A stretch of 64,000 bases of DNA from Calidifontibacter indicus (lineage in GTDB: Bacteria; Actinomycetota; Actinomycetes; Actinomycetales; Dermatophilaceae): NCBI RefSeq assembly GCF_003386865.1, contig NZ_QTUA01000001.1:3410001-3474000 (forward strand), written 5' to 3'. The notes beneath the pieces are model-generated. The model saw nothing but the letters and a program-made list of their open reading frames with translations, was not told where the DNA came from and searched no databases. The number at the start of each line of letters is the position of its first letter. Position 1 is the first letter of the stretch. Both the position numbers and the translations under genes were made by a program. This document shows, in pieces, positions 52,932-61,740 of the stretch.

Positions 52932-53456
52932 TCAGGCCGGTGAAAGCCAGGTCATGCCGGGTAGGTTGCGCGCGATCCAGAACGCAACGGTGAGCACGGC
53001 GAACAGCCCGATCACCCACGGTCTGGCGGTCATGAGTTTTTGCCGGCCGCTCCATTGGCGGGCGGCCCACTCGACGAAGATGCCGATCAGAAGCACGAGC
53101 GCCACCATCGCGAACGGGTTGTACCCGAGCGCCGCCGGCACGTCGCCGTCGGTCAGCGACGCGATCGCGCGCATCGCCCCGCAGCCCGGGCAGTACAGAC
53201 CGGTGACCGCCAGGAAGGGGCAGGTCGGGTAGTGACCGGGTTCGCGCGGGTCGACGGTGTGCAACATCAGCCCGGTGGCGATGCCGGCACCGACGAACAT
53301 CGCCGGCCCGAGCATCCGGCGCGCACGGGTGTGCCGCGGGCGCCAGTGCGGGTCGGGCTGCGAGTGCAACAAGAACAGCCCGCGTCGGGGCCGATGTCGC
53401 GGCACAGGCGAAGGCACCCGCTCCACGGCGGGTTCGGGTGCCTTCGCGAGTGACAT
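52932..53456 (-). CDS. DUF2752 membrane protein
   Basis: A 174-residue protein. The DUF2752 signature FLAVTGLYCPGCGAMRA (about 85-101) with two Cys is clear, followed by LGYNPFAMVALVLLIGIFVE. About three to four helices. Function unknown; Cys-x-x-Cys hints at metal or redox involvement. It is coupled to the preceding dispanin-like gene by a one-base overlap (TGATG). Confidence 0.85.
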   Translation of the reverse strand: MSLAKAPEPAVERVPSPVPRHRPRRGLFLLHSQPDPHWRPRHTRARRMLGPAMFVGAGIATGLMLHTVDPREPGHYPTCPFLAVTGLYCPGCGAMRAIASLTDGDVPAALGYNPFAMVALVLLIGIFVEWAARQWSGRQKLMTARPWVIGLFAVLTVAFWIARNLPGMTWLSPA

Positions 53457-53935
53457 CAGGAGTTGGTGCTGTTGAGCACGGTGATCTGCAGGATGAGGCT
53501 GATGATGCCGACGACGAAGCCGATCACGATCGCGTAGATCGAGAACTTCTTCGCCTTCTCCGAGGCATCCTGCGCACCGGCGACGTCACCCTGCTGCCAC
53601 AGCGAGTTGACCTTGGTGGCCTGGATGATCGCGTAGATGCCGAGCGGCAGACAGCACAGCACGGTGCTGATGATCGCCAGCGCGAGGTTGTTCGGGGGCG
53701 GGGTGCCGACCGGGCCACCACCACCGGGCATCGGGCTGTAACCCGGCGCCGCGCCGTAGCCCTCGGATCCCTGCTGGCCGTACTGGTCGCCGTACTGCGG
53801 CTGACCGTAGGGCTGGCCCTGCTGGCCGTACTGCGGCTGCTGACCCTGCTGGCCCTGCTGACCGTACGGGTCGTTGCCGCCAGAGTTGTTCGGGTCGTAC
53901 GGCTGGTTCGGGTCGTTCTGGCCGTAGTTGCTCAT
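53456..53935 (-). CDS. CD225/dispanin family protein
   Basis: A 159-residue protein. An 80-residue Gln/Gly/Tyr/Pro repeat N terminus (QQGQQPQYGQQGQPYGQPQY) precedes a dispanin-like pair of membrane segments: NNLALAIISTVLCCLPLGIY, IQATKVNSLWQQGDVAGAQ and IYAIVIGFVVGIISLIL. The eukaryotic relatives, IFITM proteins, alter membrane fusion; bacterial function is unknown. AGGAGGAGACAG lies right before the ATG. The stop overlaps the DUF2752 start. Confidence 0.85.
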   Translation of the reverse strand: MSNYGQNDPNQPYDPNNSGGNDPYGQQGQQGQQPQYGQQGQPYGQPQYGDQYGQQGSEGYGAAPGYSPMPGGGGPVGTPPPNNLALAIISTVLCCLPLGIYAIIQATKVNSLWQQGDVAGAQDASEKAKKFSIYAIVIGFVVGIISLILQITVLNSTNS

Positions 53936-54148
53936 CTGTCTCCTCCTGCGCGACGTCGCGACGTCGCGGTCCACGTTGCCGGCCTGCCCGGCACTGCCCA
54001 CCAGCCTAGGAGGCCGTCGGCAGCCCGCAGGCCGGCGAGCGTTTCGATTTCATGACACAGACGTGCCAAGGGCACCGACGAAGACGGGCACCGAACGGTT
54101 CCCTCACCGTCCAAGTGACGAAACGTGAGCGGAGACGACCGGGCGCGG

Positions 54149-55108
54149 TCAGCGCGCGGCGCGCGAGGTGGCGATCTGGTAGAGCGTGACCGACGCGGCG
54201 ATGCCGGCGTTGAGCGACTCCACCGACGAACTCATCGGCACCGACACGATCTGATCGCAGGTCTCGCTGACGAGGCGGGACAGCCCCTTGCCCTCCGACC
54301 CGACGACGACCACCAGCGGCTCGGTCGACAGTTCCAGTTGCGGCAACTCCACGTCGCCGTCCATGTCGAGACCGATCACGAAGAAGCCGGCCTTGCGGAA
54401 GTCCTCGAGGGTGCGGGTGAGGTTGCCGGCGAGCGCCACCGGGATGCGGGCCGCCGCCCCGGCGGACGTCTTCCAGGCCGAGGCGGTCATGCCGGCCGAG
54501 CGGCGCTCGGGCACGATCACGCCGTGGCCGCCGAACGCGGCCACCGAACGGATGATCGCGCCGAGGTTGCGCGGGTCGGTGATGCCGTCGAGCGCGACGA
54601 CCAGCGGGATGCCGGGGGCCTCGGGGTCGATGAGGTCGCTCGGGTGGGCGTAGTCGTACGGCGGGATCTGCAGGGCCAATCCCTGGTGGACGGCGCCGTC
54701 GGTCAACCGGTCGAGCTCGCCGCGCGGGGTCTCCAGGATCGGGATCGCCCGGTCGGCGGCCAGCTTCAGCGATTCCTTGACGCGGTCGTCGGAGTCGATG
54801 CGACCGGCGACGTACATGGTGGTCGCGGGCACGTGCGCCCGCAGCGCCTCGACGACCGAGTTGCGGCCGGCGATCATCTCCGACGACGGCTTGCCGCGTC
54901 GGCTGCCACCGGAGCGCGAGCCGCCACCGGAGGTGCCACCGGAACGCTGGGCGTCCTTGTACGCCTTGTGGTTCGGCCGGTCGGCCGCCTTCGGCGTGGG
55001 GCCCTTGCCTTCGAGCCCGCGCCGGCGCTGCCCACCGCTGCCGACGACCATCCCCTTCTTCGAGCCGCTCTTGCGCACCGCGCCGCGGCGCTGGGAGTTG
55101 CCTGCCAT
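54149..55108 (-). CDS. rlmB: 23S rRNA (guanosine-2'-O)-methyltransferase RlmB
   Basis: A 319-residue SpoU/TrmH methyltransferase modifying G2251 of 23S rRNA. The basic disordered N-terminal stretch (about 1-75) is typical of actinobacterial members. The RNA-binding start is [16 protein letters not shown]; the knotted SAM domain has [32 protein letters not shown] and [18 protein letters not shown]. It follows cysS by 4 bp, the conserved cysS-rlmB pair. Confidence 0.93.
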   Translation of the reverse strand: MAGNSQRRGAVRKSGSKKGMVVGSGGQRRRGLEGKGPTPKAADRPNHKAYKDAQRSGGTSGGGSRSGGSRRGKPSSEMIAGRNSVVEALRAHVPATTMYVAGRIDSDDRVKESLKLAADRAIPILETPRGELDRLTDGAVHQGLALQIPPYDYAHPSDLIDPEAPGIPLVVALDGITDPRNLGAIIRSVAAFGGHGVIVPERRSAGMTASAWKTSAGAAARIPVALAGNLTRTLEDFRKAGFFVIGLDMDGDVELPQLELSTEPLVVVVGSEGKGLSRLVSETCDQIVSVPMSSSVESLNAGIAASVTLYQIATSRAAR

Positions 55109-55112
55109 GGGA

Positions 55113-56555
55113 TCAGTCCTTCGTCTGCTGGGCGGCGCGTTCGGCCGCCGACATAAGTGACCAGCGCGCACCGTCCGGGGTGTCCTCGACCACCACACCG
55201 GCGGCGGTCAGCTGGTCGCGGATCGCGTCCGCGGTCTGGAAGTCGCGCGAGGCCCGCGCCTGCTTCCGGGTGGCGAGCAACACCTCGACCACCTGACCGA
55301 GCGCGTCGTGCGACCGGTCGTTCCCCTCCGAACTCCATTGCGGGTCAAAGGGGTTGACGCCCAGCACCTCGGTCATCGCGACCACCTGCAGGGCGAGGTC
55401 GGCGGCGCGCTCGTCGTCGCCCTCGTCGAGGGCGGTGTTGCCCTCACGGATGGTTTCGAAGACGACCGACAGGGCGCCGGAGACGTTGAGGTCGTCATCC
55501 ATCGCGGCCGCGAACGCCGCGGGCACGGTGACGAACTCCCCCGGCTCGGGCGGCTGCGGCAGCGCCCGCTCCAGGAAGGTCTCGAGGCGGTCGATCGTCG
55601 CCGACGCCTCCTCCAACGCTCCGTCGTGGTACTCGATGGTGGCGCGGTAGTTGACGGCGCTGAGGTAGTAACGCAGCGCCAGCGGGCGCACCTTCTTGGT
55701 GATCTCGCCGATCGCAAGGGTGTTGCCGAGCGACTTGCTCATCTTCTCGCCGCCGAGGGTGACCCACCCGTTGTGCAGCCAGTAGCGGGCGAAGCCCAAC
55801 CCGGCCGCACGCGACTGCGCCTGCTCGTTCTCGTGGTGCGGGAAGCGCAGGTCGATGCCGCCGCCGTGGATGTCGAACTCGTCGCCGAGCCAGCGCCGCG
55901 CCATCGCCGAGCACTCCAGGTGCCAGCCGGGGCGACCCGCACCGAAGGGCGTGGGCCAGCTCGCACTCTCCGGCTCGCCCGCCTTGTGTCCCTTCCAGAG
56001 CGCGAAGTCGCGCGGGTCGCGCTTGCCGCGCGGGTCGGCGTCGGCCGCCGCTTCCATGTCGTCGATCTTCTGCCGGGTCAGCGAGCCGTACTCGGGCCAG
56101 GAGCGCACGTCGAAGTAGACGTCGCCGCTGCCGTCCTCGGCGGCGTAGGCGTGACCCTTCTCGATGAGGATCTCCATCAGGTCGACCATGTCGGTGACGT
56201 GCCCGGTGGCGCGCGGTTCGTACGACGGACGCGCGACGCCGAGCAGGTCGAGGGCGTCGTTGGTCTCGCGCTCGTGCCGGTAGGACCACTCCTGCCAGGG
56301 CACGTCGTGCTCGGCCGACTTCGCCAGGATCTTGTCGTCGATGTCGGTGACATTGCGGACGAGCGTCACCCGGTAGCCGTGTCCGGTCTCGAGCCAGCGG
56401 CGCAGGATGTCGAACGCGACCGCGAACCGCACGTGGCCGATGTGCGGCGAACCCTGGGTGGTGAGTCCGCAGATGTACATGCCCACCTGGCCGGGGCGCA
56501 CGGGTTCGAAGGGGCGCAGCTCACCGGCTGCACTGTCGAAGAGCTGCAGAGTCAC
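55113..56555 (-). CDS. cysS: Cysteinyl-tRNA synthetase
   Basis: A 480-residue class I synthetase charging tRNA-Cys. Zinc-Cys in [19 protein letters not shown], which also carries the HIGH motif (HIGH at about 36-39). [15 protein letters not shown] and [14 protein letters not shown] give the other zinc ligands, and [13 protein letters not shown] is the KMSKS loop. Start GTG (VTLQLFDSA); TAGAAT ends 7 bp upstream, so the mRNA is probably leaderless. Forms an operon with rlmB. Confidence 0.96.
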   Translation of the reverse strand: MTLQLFDSAAGELRPFEPVRPGQVGMYICGLTTQGSPHIGHVRFAVAFDILRRWLETGHGYRVTLVRNVTDIDDKILAKSAEHDVPWQEWSYRHERETNDALDLLGVARPSYEPRATGHVTDMVDLMEILIEKGHAYAAEDGSGDVYFDVRSWPEYGSLTRQKIDDMEAAADADPRGKRDPRDFALWKGHKAGEPESASWPTPFGAGRPGWHLECSAMARRWLGDEFDIHGGGIDLRFPHHENEQAQSRAAGLGFARYWLHNGWVTLGGEKMSKSLGNTLAIGEITKKVRPLALRYYLSAVNYRATIEYHDGALEEASATIDRLETFLERALPQPPEPGEFVTVPAAFAAAMDDDLNVSGALSVVFETIREGNTALDEGDDERAADLALQVVAMTEVLGVNPFDPQWSSEGNDRSHDALGQVVEVLLATRKQARASRDFQTADAIRDQLTAAGVVVEDTPDGARWSLMSAAERAAQQTKD

Positions 56556-56635
56556 ACGCGGGATTCTAACGGTGAACGCGGCCTCCCCCGACGTCACCGA
56601 AAGGTCACCGGGGATTCGCCCTCCTCCAAGGTTGT

Positions 56636-56982
56636 ATGCAGGCTGTCGGGAAGACGCGGCCGTCTGCACCCAGGCTGCGGCCGCCGGCGTGCCGATGCGC
56701 GGCGGCTACGTCGACCGCTGCGGCCCGGGCACCCGCCAGCCGCTGCTGGTCATCTCGCCCTACGCCAAGTCGGACTTCGTCGACCACACCCAGACCGACC
56801 AGTCCTCGGTCACCAAGTTCATCGAGGACAACTGGGGTCTCGGCCGCATCGGTGACGGCTCGATGGACGCCCAGGCCGGCTCGCTCGACAACATGCTGCA
56901 CCTGCCGAACCCGAAGGCGCCGCAGGTGATCCTGAACCCGTCGAACGGAACGGTGGTCTCGGCCTCTCGCAAGGTGAGCTGA
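56636..56982 (+). pseudogene. Remnant of a phospholipase C / acid phosphatase-type phosphoesterase
   Basis: About 100 C-terminal residues of a phosphoesterase of the phospholipase C type: [40 protein letters not shown] and IEDNWGLGRIGDGSMDAQAG are hallmark C-terminal sequences. The rest, about 400 residues with the catalytic site, is missing, and there is no proper start. A degraded gene. Confidence 0.8.
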
Positions 56983-57000
56983 CCGGAGCCTGGCCGCCCG

Positions 57001-57062
57001 GGCCACGAAAGTTTGCTGATTTGAGCACTTCCGTCGCGTGTCGCACACACTTTCGGGGAGGG
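57001..57062. repeat. Imperfect intergenic palindrome
   Basis: CCACGAAAGT ... ACTTTCGGGG with partial internal pairing around GAGCACTTCCGTCGCG. A weak relative in design of the other palindromes. It may contribute to termination with the next hairpin. Confidence 0.45.
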
Positions 57063-57080
57063 TGACACAGTCGGCGCTGA

Positions 57081-57133
57081 CCGAATACGAACGAACCCCG
57101 CCGGACTTCCCGGCGGGGTTCGTTCGTATTCGG
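57081..57133. terminator. Strong bidirectional terminator (24-bp perfect stem)
   Basis: Arms 57081-57104 and 57110-57133 are perfectly complementary over 24 bp with a 5-base loop. The core is CGAACCCCGCCGG. It lies 8 bp before the stop of the MBL-fold gene, between it and the phospholipase remnant. Confidence 0.8.
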
Positions 57134-57140
57134 TTGTGGC

Positions 57141-57794
57141 TCAGGCGCCTTCGGGGCGCTCCCAGCCGTCCTGCCCGGCGGCCTCTTCGCCGATCGTGGT
57201 CGAGTCGCCGTGTCCGGTGAAGACGACCGTGTCGGCCGGCAGCGCGAACAGCTTGGTGCGGATCGAGGCGGTGATCGTGTCGTAGCTGCTGAACGACCGC
57301 CCGGTCGCGCCGGGGCCGCCCTGGAAAAGGGTGTCTCCGGTGAGCACGGCCCCGAGTTCGGGGATGCGGAAGCAGACCGCGCCCGGGCTGTGGCCCGGGG
57401 TGTGGATCACCTCGAGGTGCACCTCGCCGACCTCGAAGCGGTCGCCGTCGGCGAGTTCCCGGTCGGGGGCGACGTCGTGCACGCGGTCCCACAACATGCG
57501 GTCGGCGGGGTGCAGGTAGGTCGGGGCACCCGTCGCCTGCGCGACCTCCCGGACGGCGGTGATGTGGTCGTCGTGGCCGTGCGTGCTGAGCACCGCGACG
57601 ACCTTGCGGTCGCCGATCGCCTCGAGGATCGGGGCGGCCGTGTGGGCGGCGTCGACGACGATGCACTGGGCGTCGTCACCGACGATCCAGACGTTGTTGT
57701 CGACGTCCCAGGTGCCGCCGTCGAGGCTGAAGGTGCCCGAGGTGACGACCCGTTCGAGCTTCGTGTCGCCTTGTCCGGCAACCACTTCGGCCAT
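57141..57794 (-). CDS. MBL-fold hydrolase paired with mycothiol formaldehyde dehydrogenase
   Basis: A 217-residue metallo-beta-lactamase-fold hydrolase. Zinc ligands: LSTHGHDDHITA (about 70), TPGHSPG (about 138), GDTLFQGGPG (about 157) and FTGHGDST (about 196), as in glyoxalase II. It overlaps the S-(hydroxymethyl)mycothiol dehydrogenase gene by one base, a common actinobacterial pair. It likely hydrolyses the S-formyl (or related) mycothiol product; the exact substrate is inferred. Confidence 0.87.
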   Translation of the reverse strand: MAEVVAGQGDTKLERVVTSGTFSLDGGTWDVDNNVWIVGDDAQCIVVDAAHTAAPILEAIGDRKVVAVLSTHGHDDHITAVREVAQATGAPTYLHPADRMLWDRVHDVAPDRELADGDRFEVGEVHLEVIHTPGHSPGAVCFRIPELGAVLTGDTLFQGGPGATGRSFSSYDTITASIRTKLFALPADTVVFTGHGDSTTIGEEAAGQDGWERPEGA

Positions 57795-58891
57795 CAGGCC
57801 TGCTCCCCGATCACGACGACGGAGCGCAGCACGTCGCCCTTGTGCATCTTGTCGAAGGCCGACTCGAGGTCGTTCAGCGAGATCTTCTCGGTGACGAACG
57901 CGTCGAGGTCGAACCGGCCCTGCCGGTAGAGGTCGATGAGCATCGGGAAGTCGCGCGAGGGCAGGCAGTCGCCGTACCAACTCGACTTCAGCGACCCGCC
58001 GCGTCCGAACACCTCGATGAGCGGCAGCTCGATCTTCGTGTCGGGGGTGGGCACACCGACCAGCACGACGGTGCCGGCCAGGTCGCGCGCGTAGAACGCC
58101 TGCTCGTAGGTCTCCGGACGGCCGACGGCATCTACCACGACGTCGGCGCCGAAGCCGCCGGTGAGTTCGCGGATGGCCTCCACGGCGTCCTGGCTCTTGG
58201 AGTTGACGGTGTGGGTGGCGCCGAAGGTCTTGGCCTGCTCCAGCTTCCGGTCGTCGACGTCGACGGCGATGATCGTGGTCGCACCGGCTACCTGTGCGCC
58301 GGCGATCGCGGCGTTGCCGACGCCACCACAGCCGATGACGGCGACCGAGTCGCCGCGCCCGACCTGGCCGGTGTTGACGGCGGCACCGAAGCCGGCCATC
58401 ACGCCGCAGCCGAGCAGGCCGGCCGCCGCGGCGGACGCCGACTCGTCGACCTTGGTGCACTGACCGGCGGCGACGAGCGTCTTCTCGATGAACGCGCCGA
58501 TGCCGAGCGCCGGCGACAGCTCGGTGCCGTCGGTCAGGGTCATCTTCTGCGTGGCGTTGGCGGTGTTGAAGCAGTACCAAGGCTTGCCCTTGGCGCAGGC
58601 GCGGCACTGCCCGCAGACCGCACGCCAGTTGAGGATCACGAAGTCGCCGGGGGCGACCTCGGTGACGCCCTCGCCGACGGCCTCCACGCGTCCGGCCGCC
58701 TCGTGGCCGAGCAGGAACGGGAACTCGTCGTTGATGCCGCCCTCGCGGTAGTGCAGGTCGGTGTGGCACACCCCGCACGCCTCGATCGCGACGACCGCCT
58801 CACCGGGGCCGGGATCGGGAACGACGATGTCGACGACTTCGGTGGGTGCGCCCTTGGCGCGGGCGATGACGCCCTGGACGGTCTGCGGCAT
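57794..58891 (-). CDS. S-(hydroxymethyl)mycothiol dehydrogenase
   Basis: A 365-residue zinc, NAD-dependent medium-chain dehydrogenase that oxidises the formaldehyde-mycothiol adduct. Catalytic zinc [14 protein letters not shown] (about 38-51) and GHEAAGRVE; structural zinc [15 protein letters not shown] (about 92-106); cofactor motif [32 protein letters not shown] is characteristic of the mycothiol-dependent type. GGAGG precedes the ATG. The pair with the MBL gene marks an organism that makes mycothiol. Confidence 0.9.
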   Translation of the reverse strand: MPQTVQGVIARAKGAPTEVVDIVVPDPGPGEAVVAIEACGVCHTDLHYREGGINDEFPFLLGHEAAGRVEAVGEGVTEVAPGDFVILNWRAVCGQCRACAKGKPWYCFNTANATQKMTLTDGTELSPALGIGAFIEKTLVAAGQCTKVDESASAAAAGLLGCGVMAGFGAAVNTGQVGRGDSVAVIGCGGVGNAAIAGAQVAGATTIIAVDVDDRKLEQAKTFGATHTVNSKSQDAVEAIRELTGGFGADVVVDAVGRPETYEQAFYARDLAGTVVLVGVPTPDTKIELPLIEVFGRGGSLKSSWYGDCLPSRDFPMLIDLYRQGRFDLDAFVTEKISLNDLESAFDKMHKGDVLRSVVVIGEQA

Positions 58892-58957
58892 TGCGGCCTC
58901 CTCGGGACGAATTTTCTGGCTCGTGCCCACCCTACGAAGGTGCGCCGAGCAACGAGA

Positions 58958-58994
58958 CGGCGGCCCGATCTCCGGGATGGAGATCGGGCCGCCG
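58958..58994 (-). terminator. Terminator after the LpqE-like gene
   Basis: A perfect 16-bp stem, arm CGGCGGCCCGATCTCC, with loop GGGAT, between the lipoprotein 3' end and the mycothiol dehydrogenase gene. Confidence 0.7.
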
Positions 58995-58998
58995 ACGC

Positions 58999-59028
58999 GT
59001 TCGTTGCTCAGTGGTTCGTTGCTCAGTG
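58999..59028. repeat. 15-bp tandem duplication spanning a stop codon
   Basis: GTTCGTTGCTCAGTG occurs twice in direct succession; the second unit contains the stop codon of the lipoprotein gene. Confidence 0.75.
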
Positions 59029-59577
59029 GCCTTCGGCGCTGGGCTTGGACTCGTCGGTGCGGCTGCCGGGGTGGTCGGCCGTCGCGCTGCCGTAGGGAGC
59101 CTGGTCGAGCACGACCGGAACGGACACCTGCTTGCTGCCGCCGTCGGCGGTGGCGAAGGTGACCGGCAACTGCTCGCCCGGGGCGACCGGAGTCGCGGCG
59201 ACCTGCACCGGCGGCACCGTGGCGGTGCCGTCGCCGCTGGGCTTGCCGTCGAGGCGCACCGACTGCAGCGCCGGAATCGTGATCGTGGTGGCCGAACCGC
59301 CCTGCGGGGTGACGACCAGCTTCGCCGGGGACGTGCCGTTGTTGGTGGCGAGCCCCTGCATCGAACCCTTCTGGCCCTTGCCCGCGGACACGACGAGAAC
59401 GTTGGTGATCTTCACCGAACCAACCGTCGCGATGTTGCCGTCGGCCGCCACGTACTGCATGTCGGTCGTCGGGTCACTGAAGTAGAAGCAACCGGTCAGC
59501 GTGGTCGAGGCGACGCCGGCGACAAGCATCGCTCCAGCGCCACGGCGGACGGCCTGCCGGGAAGTCACACGTCGCAT
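59023..59577 (-). CDS. LpqE-like lipoprotein
   Basis: A 184-residue lipoprotein. Signal and lipobox [20 protein letters not shown] place the modified Cys at about residue 30. The mature part is a small beta-rich domain ([35 protein letters not shown]), like LpqE, which stands opposite carD in mycobacteria (Rv3584/Rv3583c). Function unknown, possibly metal related by fold. Divergent from carD by 200 bp. Confidence 0.75.
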   Translation of the reverse strand: MRRVTSRQAVRRGAGAMLVAGVASTTLTGCFYFSDPTTDMQYVAADGNIATVGSVKITNVLVVSAGKGQKGSMQGLATNNGTSPAKLVVTPQGGSATTITIPALQSVRLDGKPSGDGTATVPPVQVAATPVAPGEQLPVTFATADGGSKQVSVPVVLDQAPYGSATADHPGSRTDESKPSAEGH

Positions 59578-59720
59578 CACACCCCGGATGGTACCGGTCG
59601 CCGGACCGTCGTGGACCCCTGCCCCACACAACCGCGCGCGCACCACAGCCGGGCGCCGATGTCAACCCCTCATCCACCCCGGTGGAGGGGGCCCGCGCGC
59701 CGCTGACCAGCACAAACGGT

Positions 59721-59750
59721 TTCTGTGACCCCGACCACCCGTGGTATCCT
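59721..59750 (+). promoter_or_regulatory. Putative carD promoter
   Basis: TATCCT (59745-59750) as -10 with TTCTGT (59721-59726) 18 bp upstream as a weak -35, 27 bp before the carD ATG. AAGGGG at 59762 serves as ribosome site. Confidence 0.4.
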
Positions 59751-59777
59751 GGTGTTCGCGAAAGGGGCACACAACAC

Positions 59778-60260
59778 ATGGTTTTCAAGGTCGGCGAGAC
59801 GGTCGTTTACCCGCACCACGGGGCGGCGCTCATCGAAGAGATCAAGGTCCGAACGATCAAGGGCGTGGAGAAGCAGTACCTCGTCCTGAAGGTGGCCCAA
59901 GGCGACCTCACGATCGAGGTTCCGGCGGAGAACTGCGATCTGGTCGGCGTCCGCGACGTCGTCGGCAAGGAGGGCCTCGACCGCGTGTTCGAGGTGCTGC
60001 GCGCAGACCACACCGAGGAACCCACCAACTGGTCGCGCCGCTACAAGGCGAACCTGGAGAAGCTCGCGTCCGGTGACGTGATCAAGGTCGCCGAGGTCGT
60101 CCGCGACCTGTGGCGCCGCGATCAAGACCGCGGTTTGTCGGCCGGCGAGAAGCGGATGCTGGCCAAGGCGCGCCAGATCCTCGTGTCGGAGTTGGCGCTC
60201 GCCGAGCACACCAACGAAGACACCGCCGAGGCCACGCTCGACGAGGTTCTCGCGTCCTGA
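59778..60260 (+). CDS. carD: CarD transcription factor
   Basis: A 160-residue global activator that binds the beta subunit of RNA polymerase and stabilises open promoter complexes. RNAP-interaction domain about 1-65 ([30 protein letters not shown]), then the DNA-binding helices with [20 protein letters not shown] and [20 protein letters not shown]. Length matches mycobacterial CarD (162). It is upstream of ispDF, as in other actinobacteria. Confidence 0.96.
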   Translation: MVFKVGETVVYPHHGAALIEEIKVRTIKGVEKQYLVLKVAQGDLTIEVPAENCDLVGVRDVVGKEGLDRVFEVLRADHTEEPTNWSRRYKANLEKLASGDVIKVAEVVRDLWRRDQDRGLSAGEKRMLAKARQILVSELALAEHTNEDTAEATLDEVLAS

Positions 60261-60274
60261 GTCACGCAACAGAC

Positions 60275-61507
60275 ATGAACGACGCCCACGGAGTTTCCGT
60301 GGGCGTCGTTGTCGTCGCCGCGGGCATGGGCACCCGCCTCGCTGCGGGCATCCCGAAGGCGCTGGTCGAGATCGGCGGCGAGCCGTTGGTCGTGCACGCG
60401 CTGCGCTCGGTGCGGGCCGTCGGCCGCGTGCGCCAGGTCGTGGTCGTGGTGCCGGCCGGTCATCGGGCTGAGTTCGCCGGCGTGCTCGGCGACATGGTGG
60501 GAGATGTTCTGCTCATCGACGGCGGCGCCGAGCGCACCGACTCCGTCGCCGCAGGTCTGCGCGCGCTCGCGCCGGACGTCGAGATCGTGCTGGTGCACGA
60601 TGCCGCCCGGGCGCTCGCCCCGGCGACGCTGTTCGATGCCGTCATCGACGCGGTGCTCGACGGCGCCGACGCGGTGGTGCCCGGGCTGGCCGTCGTCGAC
60701 ACGGTCAAGCAGGTCGACGGCGGCGGCACCGTCGTGGCCACTCCCGACCGTTCGTCGTTGCGCGCGGTGCAGACCCCGCAGGGTTTCCGCCGCTCGGCCC
60801 TCGACGCCGCGCACGCCCACGGGCTGCAGGCTACCGACGACGCCGCTCTGGTCGAGGCCGACGGCGGACGTGTCGTGGTGGTGCCCGGGCATCCCGCCGC
60901 CCTCAAGGTGACGGTGCCGGCCGATCTGGACGCCGCGCGGCGCCTGCTGGCGCCGTCCGAGAGCACCGAGTCGGAGGACACCGAACCGGAGAACGCCGAA
61001 CCGGAGAACACCGAACCGGAGGATTCAATGCTCTTGCCGCGCACCGGGATCGGCGTCGACGTGCACGCGTACGCCGACGACGACCGCACGCTCTCGCTCG
61101 CCTGCCTGACCTGGCCGGGCGAGCGCGGGATCGAGGGCCACTCCGACGGCGACGTCGCGGCGCACGCCGTGTGTGACGCGCTCTTGTCGGCGGCCGGTCT
61201 CGGCGACCTGGGCACGCAGTTCGGGGTCGACCGTCCGGAGATGAAGGGTGCGACCGGCGCCGCGATGTTGGCCGACGTCGTCCGCACCCTTGCCGCGGCC
61301 GGTTGGCGCATCGGCAATGTGAGCGTGCAGATCGTCGGCAACTCCCCCAAGGTGGGTCCGCGCCGTGAGGAGGCCCAGCAGGCCATGTCGGCCGCGCTCG
61401 GTGGAGTGCCGGTCTCGGTGTCGGCCACCACCACCGACCACCTCGGCTTCCTCGGACGCGGCGAGGGCATCGGCGCGATCGCCAATGCCCTCGTCACAAA
61501 GAACTAG
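60275..61507 (+). CDS. ispDF: Bifunctional IspD-IspF (MEP isoprenoid pathway)
   Basis: A 410-residue fusion of two MEP pathway enzymes. IspD (about 1-228) transfers CMP to methylerythritol phosphate: [30 protein letters not shown] and [12 protein letters not shown]. IspF (about 253-410) makes the 2,4-cyclodiphosphate: [34 protein letters not shown] and [19 protein letters not shown] linker of acidic repeats ([15 protein letters not shown]) joins them. ATG 60275, or GTG 60299 behind GGAG. A separate internal IspF start exists at 61028. Confidence 0.93.
   Translation: MNDAHGVSVGVVVVAAGMGTRLAAGIPKALVEIGGEPLVVHALRSVRAVGRVRQVVVVVPAGHRAEFAGVLGDMVGDVLLIDGGAERTDSVAAGLRALAPDVEIVLVHDAARALAPATLFDAVIDAVLDGADAVVPGLAVVDTVKQVDGGGTVVATPDRSSLRAVQTPQGFRRSALDAAHAHGLQATDDAALVEADGGRVVVVPGHPAALKVTVPADLDAARRLLAPSESTESEDTEPENAEPENTEPEDSMLLPRTGIGVDVHAYADDDRTLSLACLTWPGERGIEGHSDGDVAAHAVCDALLSAAGLGDLGTQFGVDRPEMKGATGAAMLADVVRTLAAAGWRIGNVSVQIVGNSPKVGPRREEAQQAMSAALGGVPVSVSATTTDHLGFLGRGEGIGAIANALVTKN
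60278..60310 (+). promoter_or_regulatory. Perfect hairpin at the start of ispDF
   Basis: A 15-bp perfect stem, AACGACGCCCACGGA and complement, loop GTT, placed 18 bp after carD and overlapping the first codons of ispDF. It hides the alternative GTG start and its GGAG site. Either the carD terminator or a translation control hairpin. Confidence 0.55.
60956..61027. repeat. 15-18 bp coding repeats in the IspD-IspF linker
   Basis: Repeats of ACCGAACCGGAGAAC-type units (with one GCC variant) encode the acidic linker. Confidence 0.7.
61019..61030 (+). promoter_or_regulatory. Internal ribosome site and ATG for IspF
   Basis: GAGGA followed after five bases by ATG (61028), within the fusion frame. 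Translation from here gives a 159-residue IspF, the usual length. Confidence 0.55.
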
Positions 61508-61540
61508 AGCCAGAACCAGCCAGAACCAGACGCTCCAACC

Positions 61541-61612
61541 CGCAAACGCTGCAGTCCCCTGCAGACGCTGCTGTTGCAACAGCAGCACCTGCAGGCGAGC
61601 GCAGCGTCTGCG
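61541..61612. repeat. 72-bp intergenic palindrome
   Basis: Centre GCTGCTGTTGCAACAGCAGC (20 bp perfect). Outer arms CGCAAACGCTGC and GCAGCGTCTGCG pair, with CCTGCAG / CTGCAGG between. Arms of 36 bp with eight mismatches. It lies between ispDF and the CJR element. Confidence 0.75.
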
Positions 61613-61640
61613 GTAAGTATCTGCCGGCGGTGGCTCTCCG

Positions 61641-61733
61641 GTGACCACAGCGACAGGCTCACGCAGGCGGGACGGCTGAGGCCCCCAGCAGGAACGGAGT
61701 GACTGCTGGGGGCCTCAGCCGAAGGAGCCTGCC
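61641..61733. repeat. Convergent-junction repeat (CJR), copy C; bidirectional terminator
   Basis: The longest stem of the three: GGCTGAGGCCCCCAGCA / complement, 17 bp perfect (61674-61690, 61704-61720), with loop GGAACGGAGTGAC. It lies between convergent ispDF and phoU. Confidence 0.88.
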
Positions 61734-61740
61734 AAAGGAA

